Assembly: GCF_030863805.1 (NCBI RefSeq)
Contig: NZ_CP132957.1
Location: 3,720,001 to 3,784,000 of the forward strand
Direction: 5' to 3'
DNA from: Kineothrix sp. MB12-C1
GTDB lineage: Bacteria; Bacillota; Clostridia; Lachnospirales; Lachnospiraceae
Length of the DNA: 64,000 nt
The notes beneath the pieces are model-generated. The model was not told the origin of the DNA and ran no database searches. It saw nothing but the letters and a program-made list of their open reading frames with translations. Shown piece by piece: positions 1 to 9,071 of this stretch. Within the stretch, counting starts at the first letter, position 1; each line of letters begins with the position of its first letter. Position numbers and translations under genes: made by a program.

Positions 1-54
1 TAGGCCATGGAAGATATGAAAGACTGGTGTTTTTATTTTTGTGGAGTGAATTTC

Positions 55-1389
55 ATGAGAAAAACAAGTTGTCTTAGGGATTTTACAAAGTACGCATCCT
101 TAAATGTTCTTGGAATGTTAGGGTTATCCTGTTACATATTAGCAGATACTTTTTTCGTTTCAAAAGGGCTTGGGGCAAATGGATTAACCGCCCTTAATCT
201 TGCAATCCCAATTTATAGCTTTATTCACGGAAGCGGATTAATGTTCGGTATGGGTGGAGCTACAAAATATTCCATTGCCAAAAGTCAGAAGGACACTAAT
301 AACGCTAATCGAATTTTTACAAATACTGTTGTTCTTGCTCTTAGTTTTGCGGCTGTTTTCTTTATTCTTGGAATGTTTTTTTCCGGAGCTATCATTCAGC
401 TGTTAGGTGCAGATGAAGTAGTTTTTGAAATGAGCAAAATATATCTTCAAGTGATACTGCTATTTGCACCTATGTTCATATTGAATAATGTTCTTTTGTG
501 TTTTGTACGAAATGATGGTGCTCCCCAACTCTCCATGTTAGCTATGTTGGGAGGGAGCTTTTCCAATATCATTTTAGACTATGTTTTTATGTTTCCTCTT
601 GGCATGGGGATATTTGGTGCTGTTCTTGCTACCGGGCTTGCTCCAATAATCAGTATGATAATTCTTTCACCATTCTTTTTCCAAAGGAAGAACCATTTTC
701 ATTTGAAGAGATGTACAATTTCAGCAAAGATCAGTACCGGAGTTTTTTCAAGCGGTGCACCATCTCTCATTACAGAAATGTCTTCCGGTATTGTAATGAT
801 TGTGTTTAATGCAATCATACTTCGCCTGCAAGGGAATGTTGGTGTTGCAGCTTATGGTGTTATTGCTAATCTTTCTTTAGTCGTTATTTCGATTTATACA
901 GGTATTGCTCAAGGTGTTCAACCACTTTTGAGCAGTTATCATGGCAAAGGTGATTATGCAACAGTGCAAACATTACTGCGATATGCCTTGACAACAATGC
1001 TGTTTGTATCGGGTATCATTTATTCCCTGGTATTTTTCCAGGCACCGCGAATTACAAGTATTTTCAATAGTGAACAAAACGCTATTTTGCAGAATATTGC
1101 TGTTGTTGGTTTGAAGATTTACTTTGTAGCTTGCATTTTTACTGGATTCAATATTATCATGTCCATTTATTTCACATCTACGGAATATGCCCGGCCAGCG
1201 CATATCATTTCTATCTTGCGCGGATTTATTCTTATCATTCCGATGGCTTTCTTGCTTTCTTCTATCGGTGGTATGACAGGCGTTTGGTGTGTGTTCCCGG
1301 CAACCGAACTGATTGTTGCCGGGATTGGGTGCATTTTATATTTCAGATTCCGAAAAGGAATGAAAGTAGAAACAGAAAACCATAAGTGA
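55..1389 (+). CDS. MATE family multidrug efflux transporter
   Basis: A 444-residue, very hydrophobic protein with about 12 predicted membrane helices, which is the normal MATE length. It would export cationic drugs or metabolites in exchange for Na+ or H+ at the cytoplasmic membrane. The N-terminal segment reading ADTFFVSKGLG is typical of MATE helix 1-2, and a matching second half supports the two-fold internal repeat. I chose the ATG at 55 because GGAG lies about 10 bases upstream; an upstream ATG at 7 would add a poorly supported extension. It is followed after 16 bases by the cytidylate-kinase-like gene, so the two are probably co-transcribed. Substrate is unknown. Confidence 0.9.
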   Translation: MRKTSCLRDFTKYASLNVLGMLGLSCYILADTFFVSKGLGANGLTALNLAIPIYSFIHGSGLMFGMGGATKYSIAKSQKDTNNANRIFTNTVVLALSFAAVFFILGMFFSGAIIQLLGADEVVFEMSKIYLQVILLFAPMFILNNVLLCFVRNDGAPQLSMLAMLGGSFSNIILDYVFMFPLGMGIFGAVLATGLAPIISMIILSPFFFQRKNHFHLKRCTISAKISTGVFSSGAPSLITEMSSGIVMIVFNAIILRLQGNVGVAAYGVIANLSLVVISIYTGIAQGVQPLLSSYHGKGDYATVQTLLRYALTTMLFVSGIIYSLVFFQAPRITSIFNSEQNAILQNIAVVGLKIYFVACIFTGFNIIMSIYFTSTEYARPAHIISILRGFILIIPMAFLLSSIGGMTGVWCVFPATELIVAGIGCILYFRFRKGMKVETENHK

Positions 1390-1405
1390 AAGAGCGGGGA
1401 TGTAT

Positions 1406-2041
1406 ATGAATAGAGTTATTACAATTAGCCGGGAGTTTGGAAGTGGTGGAAGGGAAATTGGCAGACGGCTTGCAGAGGAGTTACAGATTGCTTATTACGA
1501 TAATGAAGTTGTCGAGGAGCTTGCTAAAAAAACGAATTTTACAGAGGAATATATTAAGCGTATCGAGGAGCAGAAACCCTATCCCTTGTTCCCCATTACC
1601 ATAGGCCGTACATTTTCGCCAATGACCAATTCGGCGTTTGAACAGCGTACATTGGTATTTTCTGAACAGAGCAGTATCATTACCCAAATGGCCCAAACTT
1701 CTGATTGTGTGATTGTAGGGCGTTGTGCTGACTATATTTTACATGAATACAATCCCTTGCGCTTATTTGTATATGCGGATATGGATTTTAAGATGGCACG
1801 TTGTCGGGAGAAAGGGGAAACCCAAAAAGATTTAACAGACAAGGCGCTACGGCGGAAGATACTTTCTGTTGATAAGGAGCGGTCGAAGTATTATCAGTTC
1901 TATACCGGGCAATCATGGGGAGAAAAAACGAACTATGATTTGTGCCTAAATACCACAACTATAGAAATTAAAAAAGCTGCTATCTTGTTAGCCGGCCTCA
2001 TAAGAAGCAATACTCCTAACGAAAAATTCTTTTTTCCATAG
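1406..2041 (+). CDS. Cytidylate kinase-like family protein
   Basis: A 211-residue P-loop protein of the cytidylate-kinase-like (AAA_26) group. The N-terminus ITISREFGSGGREIG (residues 5-19) is the family's phosphate-binding loop, and IVGRCADYIL is the second conserved block. Members are often found beside transporters or regulators and their substrate is not established, so nucleotide kinase activity is inferred only. Start: the ATG at 1406 has GCGGGG six bases upstream; the ATG at 1400 sits directly on that site. The gene follows the MATE exporter closely. Confidence 0.85.
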   Translation: MNRVITISREFGSGGREIGRRLAEELQIAYYDNEVVEELAKKTNFTEEYIKRIEEQKPYPLFPITIGRTFSPMTNSAFEQRTLVFSEQSSIITQMAQTSDCVIVGRCADYILHEYNPLRLFVYADMDFKMARCREKGETQKDLTDKALRRKILSVDKERSKYYQFYTGQSWGEKTNYDLCLNTTTIEIKKAAILLAGLIRSNTPNEKFFFP

Positions 2042-2079
2042 TAAGCGCAAAAAGACATAGCTTTCATTTCAAAATATTG

Positions 2080-2102
2080 TATAATATATCTAGATTTAGA
2101 TA
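2080..2102 (+). promoter_or_regulatory. Putative promoter -10 box with overlapping palindromic operator
   Basis: TATAAT at 2080-2085 is followed by the perfect dyad TATCTA-GATT-TAGATA at 2087-2102. This arrangement suggests a promoter for the downstream acetyltransferase with a repressor site over the start of transcription. No convincing -35 box is visible. The leader also contains a wide hairpin GCACCG (2125-2130) pairing with CGGTGC (2157-2162). Which regulator binds is unknown. Confidence 0.35.
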
Positions 2103-2262
2103 GTGTGAAAGCCACAAAAAGTATGCACCGTCGTTACAAGCTCTGAAGTTAGTTCCCGGTGCGCTGTCGAAGATAAACGAAAGAGAAAACATTTTATGAA
2201 ATTAATAAAATGAAAAAATATCAAAATAAGATAGAAAAAATAACAGAGTAAAGGGACAAATT

Positions 2263-2871
2263 ATGAATCAAAGAGAAAGAATGTTAGCAGGATTACCATA
2301 TAAAGCATGGTTGGATGGTTTAACGGAGGAACGTACGGCATGTAGACAGAAAATATATGATTTTAATATGTTGCCACCTAAGGAAAGAAAAAAAATTCCA
2401 GAGATGTTAAAATATATTATAGGAAAGACAGGAGAAAACATTTGGATTGAAGCTCCGTTTCAGTGTGATTATGGATGGAACATTGAAGTGGGAGAGAACT
2501 TCTTTGCAAATTATAATTTTACAGTCTTAGATATTGGTAAAGTGACGATTGGTGCAAATGTACAGATTGCGCCAAATGTTTCTCTCTATACGGCAGGTCA
2601 CCCGATTCACCCGGAAAGCCGCAATACAGGATATGAATATGGAATTCCAATCACAATCGGAGACAATGTATGGATAGGCGGAAATAGTGTGATTCTACCG
2701 GGAGTGACCATCGGAAATAACGTGATTATAGGAGCCGGAAGTGTTGTTTCTAAAAATATCCCGGATAATATGATCGCAGTGGGGAATCCGTGTAGGGTTA
2801 TACGGGAGATTACGGAAGAAGATAGAAAATATTATTATAAAAATCGGGAATTTGATGTTCCAATCGAATAA
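2263..2871 (+). CDS. Sugar O-acetyltransferase (maltose/galactoside acetyltransferase family)
   Basis: A 202-residue left-handed beta-helix acyltransferase. The N-terminal Mac domain (about residues 5-60, MLAGLPYKAW) is followed by hexapeptide repeats, with the catalytic histidine in TAGHPIHPE and the C-terminal NVWIGGNSVILPGVTIG and AVGNPCRVIR blocks. It transfers acetyl from acetyl-CoA to a sugar hydroxyl, as Maa and LacA do in the cytoplasm. Length and domain order match the family. It stands alone between a putative promoter and the M32 peptidase, so the natural sugar cannot be told from context. Confidence 0.9.
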   Translation: MNQRERMLAGLPYKAWLDGLTEERTACRQKIYDFNMLPPKERKKIPEMLKYIIGKTGENIWIEAPFQCDYGWNIEVGENFFANYNFTVLDIGKVTIGANVQIAPNVSLYTAGHPIHPESRNTGYEYGIPITIGDNVWIGGNSVILPGVTIGNNVIIGAGSVVSKNIPDNMIAVGNPCRVIREITEEDRKYYYKNREFDVPIE

Positions 2872-2949
2872 AATGACAAATAGAGCTTAGTAATCAACTG
2901 GGATGAATGGTTATAGTAGTGATTCAAGAAGAAAGGTGAGGTTATTGAA

Positions 2950-4458
2950 TTGGATAATAAAACGATGGAAAAAATGGAAGAACTGAAGGAATATCTCAAA
3001 AAAATAGAGTATCTGGCAAGTTCTATTGCATTATTGCACTGGGATAGCGCGATAAATATGCCAAAAGATGCGGTTAAATACAGAAGTGAGATGATCGGAT
3101 ATTTAACAGGCGAGAGCTACAAGCTCACTACATCGGAAAAGATGAAAGCGTTCATCGATTATTTTAGTGAAATTGATGGTTTGGATCGTTTAAATAAAGC
3201 CATAATAGAAAATATAACGAGAGAATATAATAAAGTAACGAAGATACCTGAGGCTGAATACGTTCAATATGAAATTGATAAAACACTCGCACAAAATGCG
3301 TGGGAAGAAGCGAAAAAGAAGAAGGACTTCTCGGTTTTTAAACCGTATCTTGCTAAGATTATCGATTATAATAAAAGGTTTTCTGAATATTGGGGTTTTA
3401 GAGACAACAAGTATGACGGTCTTTTAGATATTTATGAACCGGGAATGACAACAGAAAGGCTAGACGCAGTATTTGGGGAATTGAAAGAAGCACTTGTCGA
3501 TTTGTTACAAAGAATCAAGCGTTCAAATATTAAAACGGATGATGCTTTTTTAAAAGGAAATTATTCTGCTGAAAGCCAGAGGAAGCTGGGGGAGATTATT
3601 TTAGGGCAGATGGGATATGACTATGAAAAAAGAGGAAGAATCGATGTGTCTGAGCATCCGTTTACGATAAACTTCGGGAATAAGGATGTTAGGATAACTA
3701 CAAAATATGATACCTCAGATTTCAGACCTGCAATTTTCTCGATGATTCATGAAGGAGGTCATGGAATTTATGAACAAAATATTTCGGATGAACTCGAGGG
3801 AACTTCTTTGAGTGTGGCTGCATCACTGGGCATGCACGAATCACAATCCCGATTTTATGAGAATATCCTTGGAAAAAGTATGGAATTTTGGAACTATTTT
3901 TATCCGAAGTTTCAGGAAACCTACAAAGAACTCGAAGGAGTGGACCTCACATCGTTTTATAGAGCGATTAACTGCGTAGAGCCATCTTTGATTCGGATCG
4001 ATGCCGATGAATTGACTTACAGTCTTCATATAATTATTCGCTATGAAATGGAAAAGCTTCTGATAAACAGTGACATTAATATAGATGATATTCCAAAACT
4101 TTGGAATGAAAAGTATAAGGAATATTTGGGTGTGGAACCTGAACACGATGCTGAGGGAGTATTGCAAGATATTCATTGGTCCTGCGGCGATTTCGGATAT
4201 TTTCCGACCTATGCGCTTGGTAACTTATACGGAGCACAATTTTTCAATAAGATGAAAGATGAGATTCCGGATTGGAGACAGCAAATAACCTGTGGAGACT
4301 TCGCTCCTATCACTAAATGGCTGAATGAAAATGTCCATCAGCATGGTGCAACATTAAAGCCGGCTGAATTAATCAAGAAAATTACGGGTGAAGAGCCAAG
4401 TGCAAAATACTTTATCGCGTATCTCAATGATAAATTTGGCAAGTTATATGATATATAA
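2950..4458 (+). CDS. Metallocarboxypeptidase, family M32
   Basis: A 502-residue zinc carboxypeptidase that removes C-terminal amino acids from peptides in the cytoplasm. The zinc motif HEGGH is at residues 267-271, followed by the family MHESQSR block that supplies the third ligand, and IRIDADELTY further on. Length matches the M32 family (about 500). The start is a TTG preceded by GGTGAG; the next in-frame ATG is six codons later, so the exact start is uncertain. It is followed by a glycosidase remnant. Confidence 0.92.
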   Translation: MDNKTMEKMEELKEYLKKIEYLASSIALLHWDSAINMPKDAVKYRSEMIGYLTGESYKLTTSEKMKAFIDYFSEIDGLDRLNKAIIENITREYNKVTKIPEAEYVQYEIDKTLAQNAWEEAKKKKDFSVFKPYLAKIIDYNKRFSEYWGFRDNKYDGLLDIYEPGMTTERLDAVFGELKEALVDLLQRIKRSNIKTDDAFLKGNYSAESQRKLGEIILGQMGYDYEKRGRIDVSEHPFTINFGNKDVRITTKYDTSDFRPAIFSMIHEGGHGIYEQNISDELEGTSLSVAASLGMHESQSRFYENILGKSMEFWNYFYPKFQETYKELEGVDLTSFYRAINCVEPSLIRIDADELTYSLHIIIRYEMEKLLINSDINIDDIPKLWNEKYKEYLGVEPEHDAEGVLQDIHWSCGDFGYFPTYALGNLYGAQFFNKMKDEIPDWRQQITCGDFAPITKWLNENVHQHGATLKPAELIKKITGEEPSAKYFIAYLNDKFGKLYDI

Positions 4459-4474
4459 GCCCAATTTTGTATAG

Positions 4475-4660
<186 letters not shown>

Positions 4661-4702
4661 TAGCTATAACTAACTGATATATTTATTAAGGAGGTTTGAA
4701 TT

Positions 4703-5323
4703 ATGTATACACAATATAAATTACCCTATTCTTATAACGATCTTGAGCCGCACATTGATGCACTGACCATGGAGACACATTATTCCAAGCACCATGCCGC
4801 ATATACGAAAAATCTTAATGATGCGGTGGCAAAGGCCGGTGTGGACAAGGAAATCGAGGAGTTGTTGTCCTCGTTAGATGAAATCGCAGATCCTGCGCTG
4901 CGTCAAGCGATTCGCAACAACGGAGGTGGTTATTACAATCACAATCTCTATTTCTCCACTATCGGACCAAATGGCGGTAAAGAGCCAACCGGAGCCTTTG
5001 AGAAGCTACTGGAACAGGAATTTGGAAGTATTTCCGCTTTTCAGGAGAAGCTGAGCGGGCTGGCTGTGGGACAGTTTGGATCGGGATGGGCTTGGTTGTC
5101 TGCGAGTCGTAACGGCAGTCTGTTGCTATCCTCCAGTTCGAATCAGGATAATCCTCTCATGGAGAAGGCGGGATATACCCCGATCTTAGGTATTGATGTT
5201 TGGGAACATGCGTATTACCTTAAGTATAAGAATCTTCGTGCCGATTATGTGAAAGCATTTTATAATGTCATCCTTTGGGACACGGTGGCAGACAACTATG
5301 AGAGAGTGAAGAATGGAAGTTAA
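4703..5323 (+). CDS. sodA: Superoxide dismutase, Fe/Mn type
   Basis: A 206-residue enzyme that converts superoxide to oxygen and peroxide in the cytoplasm. The N-terminal alpha-hairpin domain starts KLPYSYNDLEPHID and carries the metal ligand H26 in METHYSKHHAAYTKNL. The C-terminal domain has the diagnostic DVWEHAYYLKY motif, which supplies an Asp and a His ligand. Length is standard. AAGGAGG precedes the ATG. A small hairpin AGTTAG/CTAACT (4658-4675) lies in its leader. Metal preference (Fe or Mn) cannot be decided here. It fits with the catalase and the SOR-like gene elsewhere in the window. Confidence 0.93.
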   Translation: MYTQYKLPYSYNDLEPHIDALTMETHYSKHHAAYTKNLNDAVAKAGVDKEIEELLSSLDEIADPALRQAIRNNGGGYYNHNLYFSTIGPNGGKEPTGAFEKLLEQEFGSISAFQEKLSGLAVGQFGSGWAWLSASRNGSLLLSSSSNQDNPLMEKAGYTPILGIDVWEHAYYLKYKNLRADYVKAFYNVILWDTVADNYERVKNGS

Positions 5324-5437
5324 CTTCGCCCTGTTGCGCAAGGGCAGTCGCCTAATGCAGTATCAAAAGCTGCCTTTGGATGCTCTGGCTCTATGGAATA
5401 GTTGGAGCTTTCCCGGACGAGGGATAAGGTGCAGGAA

Positions 5438-5468
5438 ACAGTACAACGATTATAGTTGTACTGTTTTT
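5438..5468 (+). terminator. Rho-independent terminator after sod
   Basis: ACAGTACAAC (5438-5447) pairs perfectly with GTTGTACTGT (5455-5464) across a 7-base loop and runs into TTTT. It lies just upstream of the three-gene operon. The preceding stretch 5324-5437 is unusually GC-rich for this window and has no recognisable gene. Confidence 0.8.
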
Positions 5469-5532
5469 GTGTCATCAGGTTTACGGACAAACTGAAAGTA
5501 AGAAACAAGAAACACTTGAAAGGAAACTTTTT

Positions 5533-6786
5533 ATGGAAAACTATTTTAAGTTAACAGATACTATTTATGATATTACAGAAAAATATCCCGAGATGATTGC
5601 TCTTTTGGCGGCCAACGGTTTTGAACCATTGAAAAATGATGCCATGAGAAAAACTATGGGAAAAACCATTTCCTTGGAAACAGCTTTACGTAGTAAAAAA
5701 ATCAATGTAGAACTGTTTGTGAAGAAGATGGAAGATGCGATCGAACAGAGTCAATATAGCGTTTCGACGGGACTCACCGATATGAAGAAGGATACCGGAG
5801 CCGATATTCGCATCGAAGGTGTTCTGCCTTGCCCAATTCGAATTCCTTTATTGGAGAAGTTCGAAAGCTGGTTTAATGAGAAAAAGGATAGTTTTGGTTA
5901 TGAGGTAGACTATAATCTGCAGGCGGCAAGTATGGGATTAGACCATATCAAAGAGCGAGTATTGGCAAGTGGCGGAAATCCCGACGGTTTGTCCGATTTG
6001 TATCTGTCGGCAGGTTTTGACTTGTTTTTTGACCAAAAACTGATGGGACAGTATCGTGATATCGGTGTATTCGAGGAAATTTCCGGAGTGGAACACTTGA
6101 ATTCAGATTTTGAAAACGAAAGCCTGAACATGAAAGATCCTCGCGGACAGTACGCCATCATCGGTGTGGTTCCCGCTATCTTTATGGTGAACACCGCCGT
6201 GTTGGGTGATCGTCCATTCCCCGAAAGTTGGACGGACTTATTTCGTCCTGAATTTGAAAACAGTATTTCGTTGCCTACTCGCGATTTGGATATGTTCAAT
6301 GCCTTGTTGTTACACATTCATCGTTATTACGGCGAAGAGGGAGTCACCAAGTTGGGACGTGCTATGTTGCGCAGTATGCACCCCGCACAGATGGTGAAAT
6401 CACATATCAAAAAAGGAGAGGACGTTGTTCCCGCTGTGACTATCACCCCTTATTTCTTTACGCATATGATTGATGCTAAAAGTCCGTTGGTTCCTGTATG
6501 GCCCAAAGACGGAGCTGTTGTAAGTCCCATTTTCTTGTTGGCGAAGTCAAAATCCAAAGATAAAGCAAAACCCTTTGTAGATTTCTTGTTCTCAAAAGAG
6601 GTTGGAGAAGTGTTTACTTCCAATGGTAAATTTCCATCTACTAATCCGTTAGTAGACAACCGCTTGCAGCCGGAGCAGAACTTTATGTGGTTGGGATGGG
6701 ACTATATTTACGAGAATGATATCAGTCAGCTGATTGAAACAACAGAGCAGTTATTCTTCGAAGCCTATGGGAAGGAGCAACTATGA
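5533..6786 (+). CDS. Cytoplasmic ABC substrate-binding-protein-like protein with N-terminal DUF1858 domain
   Basis: A 417-residue protein. Residues 1-70 (LTDTIYDITEKYPEMIALL) look like a DUF1858 helical domain without its cysteines. Residues about 95-410 look like an iron/spermidine-type periplasmic-binding fold (VLPCPIRIPLLEKFE, AIIGVVPAIFMVNTAVLGD, PTRDLDMFNALLLHIH). There is no signal peptide or lipobox at the ATG or at any upstream start, so it appears cytoplasmic, which is odd for this fold. The ATG at 5533 has AGGAAA upstream; an upstream TTG at 5467 overlaps the terminator and is unlikely. It overlaps the GTPase gene by 4 bases (ATGA), implying translational coupling. The ligand is unknown. 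Confidence 0.8.
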   Translation: MENYFKLTDTIYDITEKYPEMIALLAANGFEPLKNDAMRKTMGKTISLETALRSKKINVELFVKKMEDAIEQSQYSVSTGLTDMKKDTGADIRIEGVLPCPIRIPLLEKFESWFNEKKDSFGYEVDYNLQAASMGLDHIKERVLASGGNPDGLSDLYLSAGFDLFFDQKLMGQYRDIGVFEEISGVEHLNSDFENESLNMKDPRGQYAIIGVVPAIFMVNTAVLGDRPFPESWTDLFRPEFENSISLPTRDLDMFNALLLHIHRYYGEEGVTKLGRAMLRSMHPAQMVKSHIKKGEDVVPAVTITPYFFTHMIDAKSPLVPVWPKDGAVVSPIFLLAKSKSKDKAKPFVDFLFSKEVGEVFTSNGKFPSTNPLVDNRLQPEQNFMWLGWDYIYENDISQLIETTEQLFFEAYGKEQL

Positions 6787-7484
6787 ATTTAACGATTTTC
6801 TCGGGGCCGCCCTCATCGGGTAAAACATCGGTCATTTTGAAAACTATTGCTGCTTTTCAACATCGGGGCATTAAGGTAGGAGTTGTCAAATTTGATTGTT
6901 TGTATACCGACGATGACATCGCATATGAAAAGGCTGGTATCCCTGTAAAAAAGGGCCTTTCAGGTGCACTGTGTCCTGACCATTTTTTCGCATCTAACAT
7001 CGAAGAGATTGTTCGATGGGGTAACCATATCGGACTGGATTTGTTAATTAGTGAATCAGCCGGGCTGTGTAACCGTTGTTCCCCTTATATCAAAGAGATT
7101 AAGGGCGTGTGTGTTATCGACAATCTATCGGGTATCAATACTCCGAAAAAAATTGGCCCCATGCTGAAATCCGCTGATTTGGTGGTCATCACTAAGGGTG
7201 ATATTGTATCACAGGCGGAACGTGAGGTATTTGCATCACGTGTCAGTTCAGTAAACCCCAAAGCTATTACCATGCACGTAAACGGTCTGACGGGTCAGGG
7301 TGCGTATGAATTGGGAACACTCCTTTACGATAAAGGCCAGAAGGTGGATTCGGTGCAGGGGATGAAGCTGCGTTTTCCCATGCCGGCTGCACTTTGCTCT
7401 TATTGTTTGGGTGAAACCCGCATTGGGGAAGCCTTTCAGATGGGAAATATTAAAAAAATGGATTTGGGGGTGGATGATAAATGA
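6783..7484 (+). CDS. HypB/UreG-like SIMIBI GTPase, putative metallochaperone
   Basis: A 233-residue P-loop protein. Walker A is GPPSSGKTS (residues 8-16), the switch/Walker B region is LLISESAGLCNRCSP, and the guanine-specificity motif is TKGD. This layout matches G3E GTPases such as HypB, UreG and CobW, which use GTP to insert metals or cofactors into enzymes. Two cysteine pairs, CNRC and the C-terminal CSYC, could bind a metal or an Fe-S cluster. It overlaps its neighbours by 4 bases on both sides. No hydrogenase or urease genes are nearby, so the client is unknown. Confidence 0.8.
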   Translation: MNLTIFSGPPSSGKTSVILKTIAAFQHRGIKVGVVKFDCLYTDDDIAYEKAGIPVKKGLSGALCPDHFFASNIEEIVRWGNHIGLDLLISESAGLCNRCSPYIKEIKGVCVIDNLSGINTPKKIGPMLKSADLVVITKGDIVSQAEREVFASRVSSVNPKAITMHVNGLTGQGAYELGTLLYDKGQKVDSVQGMKLRFPMPAALCSYCLGETRIGEAFQMGNIKKMDLGVDDK

Positions 7485-8485
7485 TGGACTTGAGCATAGC
7501 ACGCTTGCTGGAAGAGCATCCTTACGCAATATCTTACTTTGAGCAAAACAAGTTGGATGTTTCCGGCTATGAGGAACTGACTTTTTCTCAGTTTTTGGAT
7601 CATTTCACCTTGGAAGAGCTGGAAGATCAGGCGATAGACAGAGAAAAACTGTCGTCTGACCTTACGGTATTCATCAACCAAATGCAGGAGTTTTTGGGGT
7701 TGGGAGAGTCGAACATGGTAAGCTCGTTGACTATTCTCCCCGGACGTGACAAATCCGGTATACCCGAAGGCTTTGAAAGTCTGACCGTCCATACGTCTGA
7801 AATCATTTCTATTGTCGGCCCGACCGGATCGGGAAAAAGCCGTCTGTTGGCGGATATTGAATGGGCGGCACAAGCTGACACCCCAACAGGGCGCAGCATT
7901 TTGATCAACGAAGCAGTTCCTGATAATAAGTGGAGGTTTTCCTCTAATAATAAATTGGTTGCCCAACTGTCACAAAATATGAACTTTGTTATGGATTTGA
8001 CGGTACAGGAGTTCTTGCAGTTACATGCCGGGAGCCGTCTGTGTGAAGATCCTGATACGGTGATTGCCCGTATTATTGAAGAAGCCAACAATTTGGCGGG
8101 TGAACAATTCCGCATGGACACTCCCGTGACCAGCCTTTCAGGTGGTCAGTCTCGTGCATTGATGATTGCAGACACTGCGATTTTGAGTTCTTCGCCCATC
8201 GTATTGATCGATGAGATTGAAAACGCAGGTATTGACCGTAAAAAAGCGTTAAAGCTTCTGGTAGCTGAAGATAAAATTGTATTGATGGCAACCCATGATC
8301 CGCTATTGGCGTTGATTGCTGATAAACGCATTGTTATCAAAAATGGCGGTATCAGCAAGGTAATCACGACCAGTTCTGAGGAAAAAGAACTATTGGAGGA
8401 ATTTGAGAAAATGGATGCCATTATTCAGGGAGCACGGCACAAATTACGCGGTGGACACCTGCTTTCTTTTGAAGACTTGGAGTAA
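7481..8485 (+). CDS. ABC-type ATPase with N-terminal ScdA_N/DUF1858-like domain
   Basis: A 334-residue protein. Residues 1-50 (LLEEHPYAISYFEQNKLD) resemble the ScdA_N/DUF1858 helical domain but lack its cysteines. An ABC ATPase follows: Walker A GPTGSGKS (113-120), signature LSGGQSRALM, Walker B IVLIDEIENAG and a switch histidine in MATHDPLLAL. There are no membrane segments, and no permease gene is adjacent. It ends an operon with the cytoplasmic binding-protein-like gene and the GTPase. I infer a soluble ATP-driven machine, perhaps for metallocofactor handling, rather than a transporter. Confidence 0.8.
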   Translation: MMDLSIARLLEEHPYAISYFEQNKLDVSGYEELTFSQFLDHFTLEELEDQAIDREKLSSDLTVFINQMQEFLGLGESNMVSSLTILPGRDKSGIPEGFESLTVHTSEIISIVGPTGSGKSRLLADIEWAAQADTPTGRSILINEAVPDNKWRFSSNNKLVAQLSQNMNFVMDLTVQEFLQLHAGSRLCEDPDTVIARIIEEANNLAGEQFRMDTPVTSLSGGQSRALMIADTAILSSSPIVLIDEIENAGIDRKKALKLLVAEDKIVLMATHDPLLALIADKRIVIKNGGISKVITTSSEEKELLEEFEKMDAIIQGARHKLRGGHLLSFEDLE

Positions 8486-8513
8486 GCATATGGCAAAATA
8501 GTTGTTACAAAAA

Positions 8514-8546
8514 CAAAAGGACTTTGCAACAGCAGGGTCCTTTTTT
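8514..8546 (+). terminator. Terminator of the SBP-GTPase-ABC operon
   Basis: AAAAGGAC pairs with GTCCTTTT across a 14-base loop, followed by a run of T residues. It lies 30 bases after the ABC ATPase stop codon and supports a discrete three-gene transcript. Confidence 0.75.
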
Positions 8547-8631
8547 ATATAGAAAAGCGTGTTATAATAGATTTAAGATTTATTCAATCACACGAATAAA
8601 CAGGAATTTATAAAGGTGAGGTATAATTGTA

Positions 8632-9063
8632 ATGATTGAAACGGAAAGATTAACAATGCGATCATTTAATGAAGATGATTTTGATATTATGATGAGTCTT
8701 TATTCCAATGAAGAAATAATGAAATATATGCCAAATGATGTCATGAGTGCAGAGACAGCTCAAAAGCATTTAAATAAAGTCATATGTGATTGGGGAGAGA
8801 AGCCTCGAGTGAATTTTGAAATGGCAGTAATTTTAAAATATAATCAAGAGAAAATTGGTCGTTCCAGAATTCATTTAGATTATGAAACTGATACAGCAAT
8901 CATTGGTTGGTTGCTATTAAAAAAGATTGGGTCATGGAGAGTGCTAGAAAAATGCAATATGCGTAGGGAAGTACATTTTATACAAAATTGTAAATATATT
9001 AAGAATAGCAATGTAATATGGGAAGATGAATTGGAATATGCCATCTTAGAATCAGAAAGATAA
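8632..9063 (+). pseudogene. GNAT acetyltransferase lacking its acetyl-CoA-binding core
   Basis: The N-terminus (MIETERLTMRSFNEDDFDIM) and C-terminus (GSWRVLEKCNMRREVHFIQN) are those of a RimJ/RimL-type GNAT. The text passes directly from IIGWLLLKK to IGSWRVLEK. In intact relatives about 35 residues lie between, including the Q/R-x-x-G-x-G/A acetyl-CoA loop. The deletion is in frame, leaving 143 residues instead of about 180. Catalysis is therefore unlikely. A TATAAT-like box lies about 70 bases upstream and GGTGAGG precedes the start, so it may still be expressed. Confidence 0.75.
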
Positions 9064-9071
9064 ATTTCAAT

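Noticed and set aside
6783-7484. Hydrogenase (HypB) or urease (UreG) maturation gene
   Set aside because: The motifs are G3E-like, but no hydrogenase, urease or other hyp/ure genes are adjacent and the cysteine pairs differ.
7436-7966. Reverse-strand 176-codon frame across the GTPase/ABC junction
   Set aside because: It overlaps two motif-bearing genes and shows no domain signature; a shadow frame.
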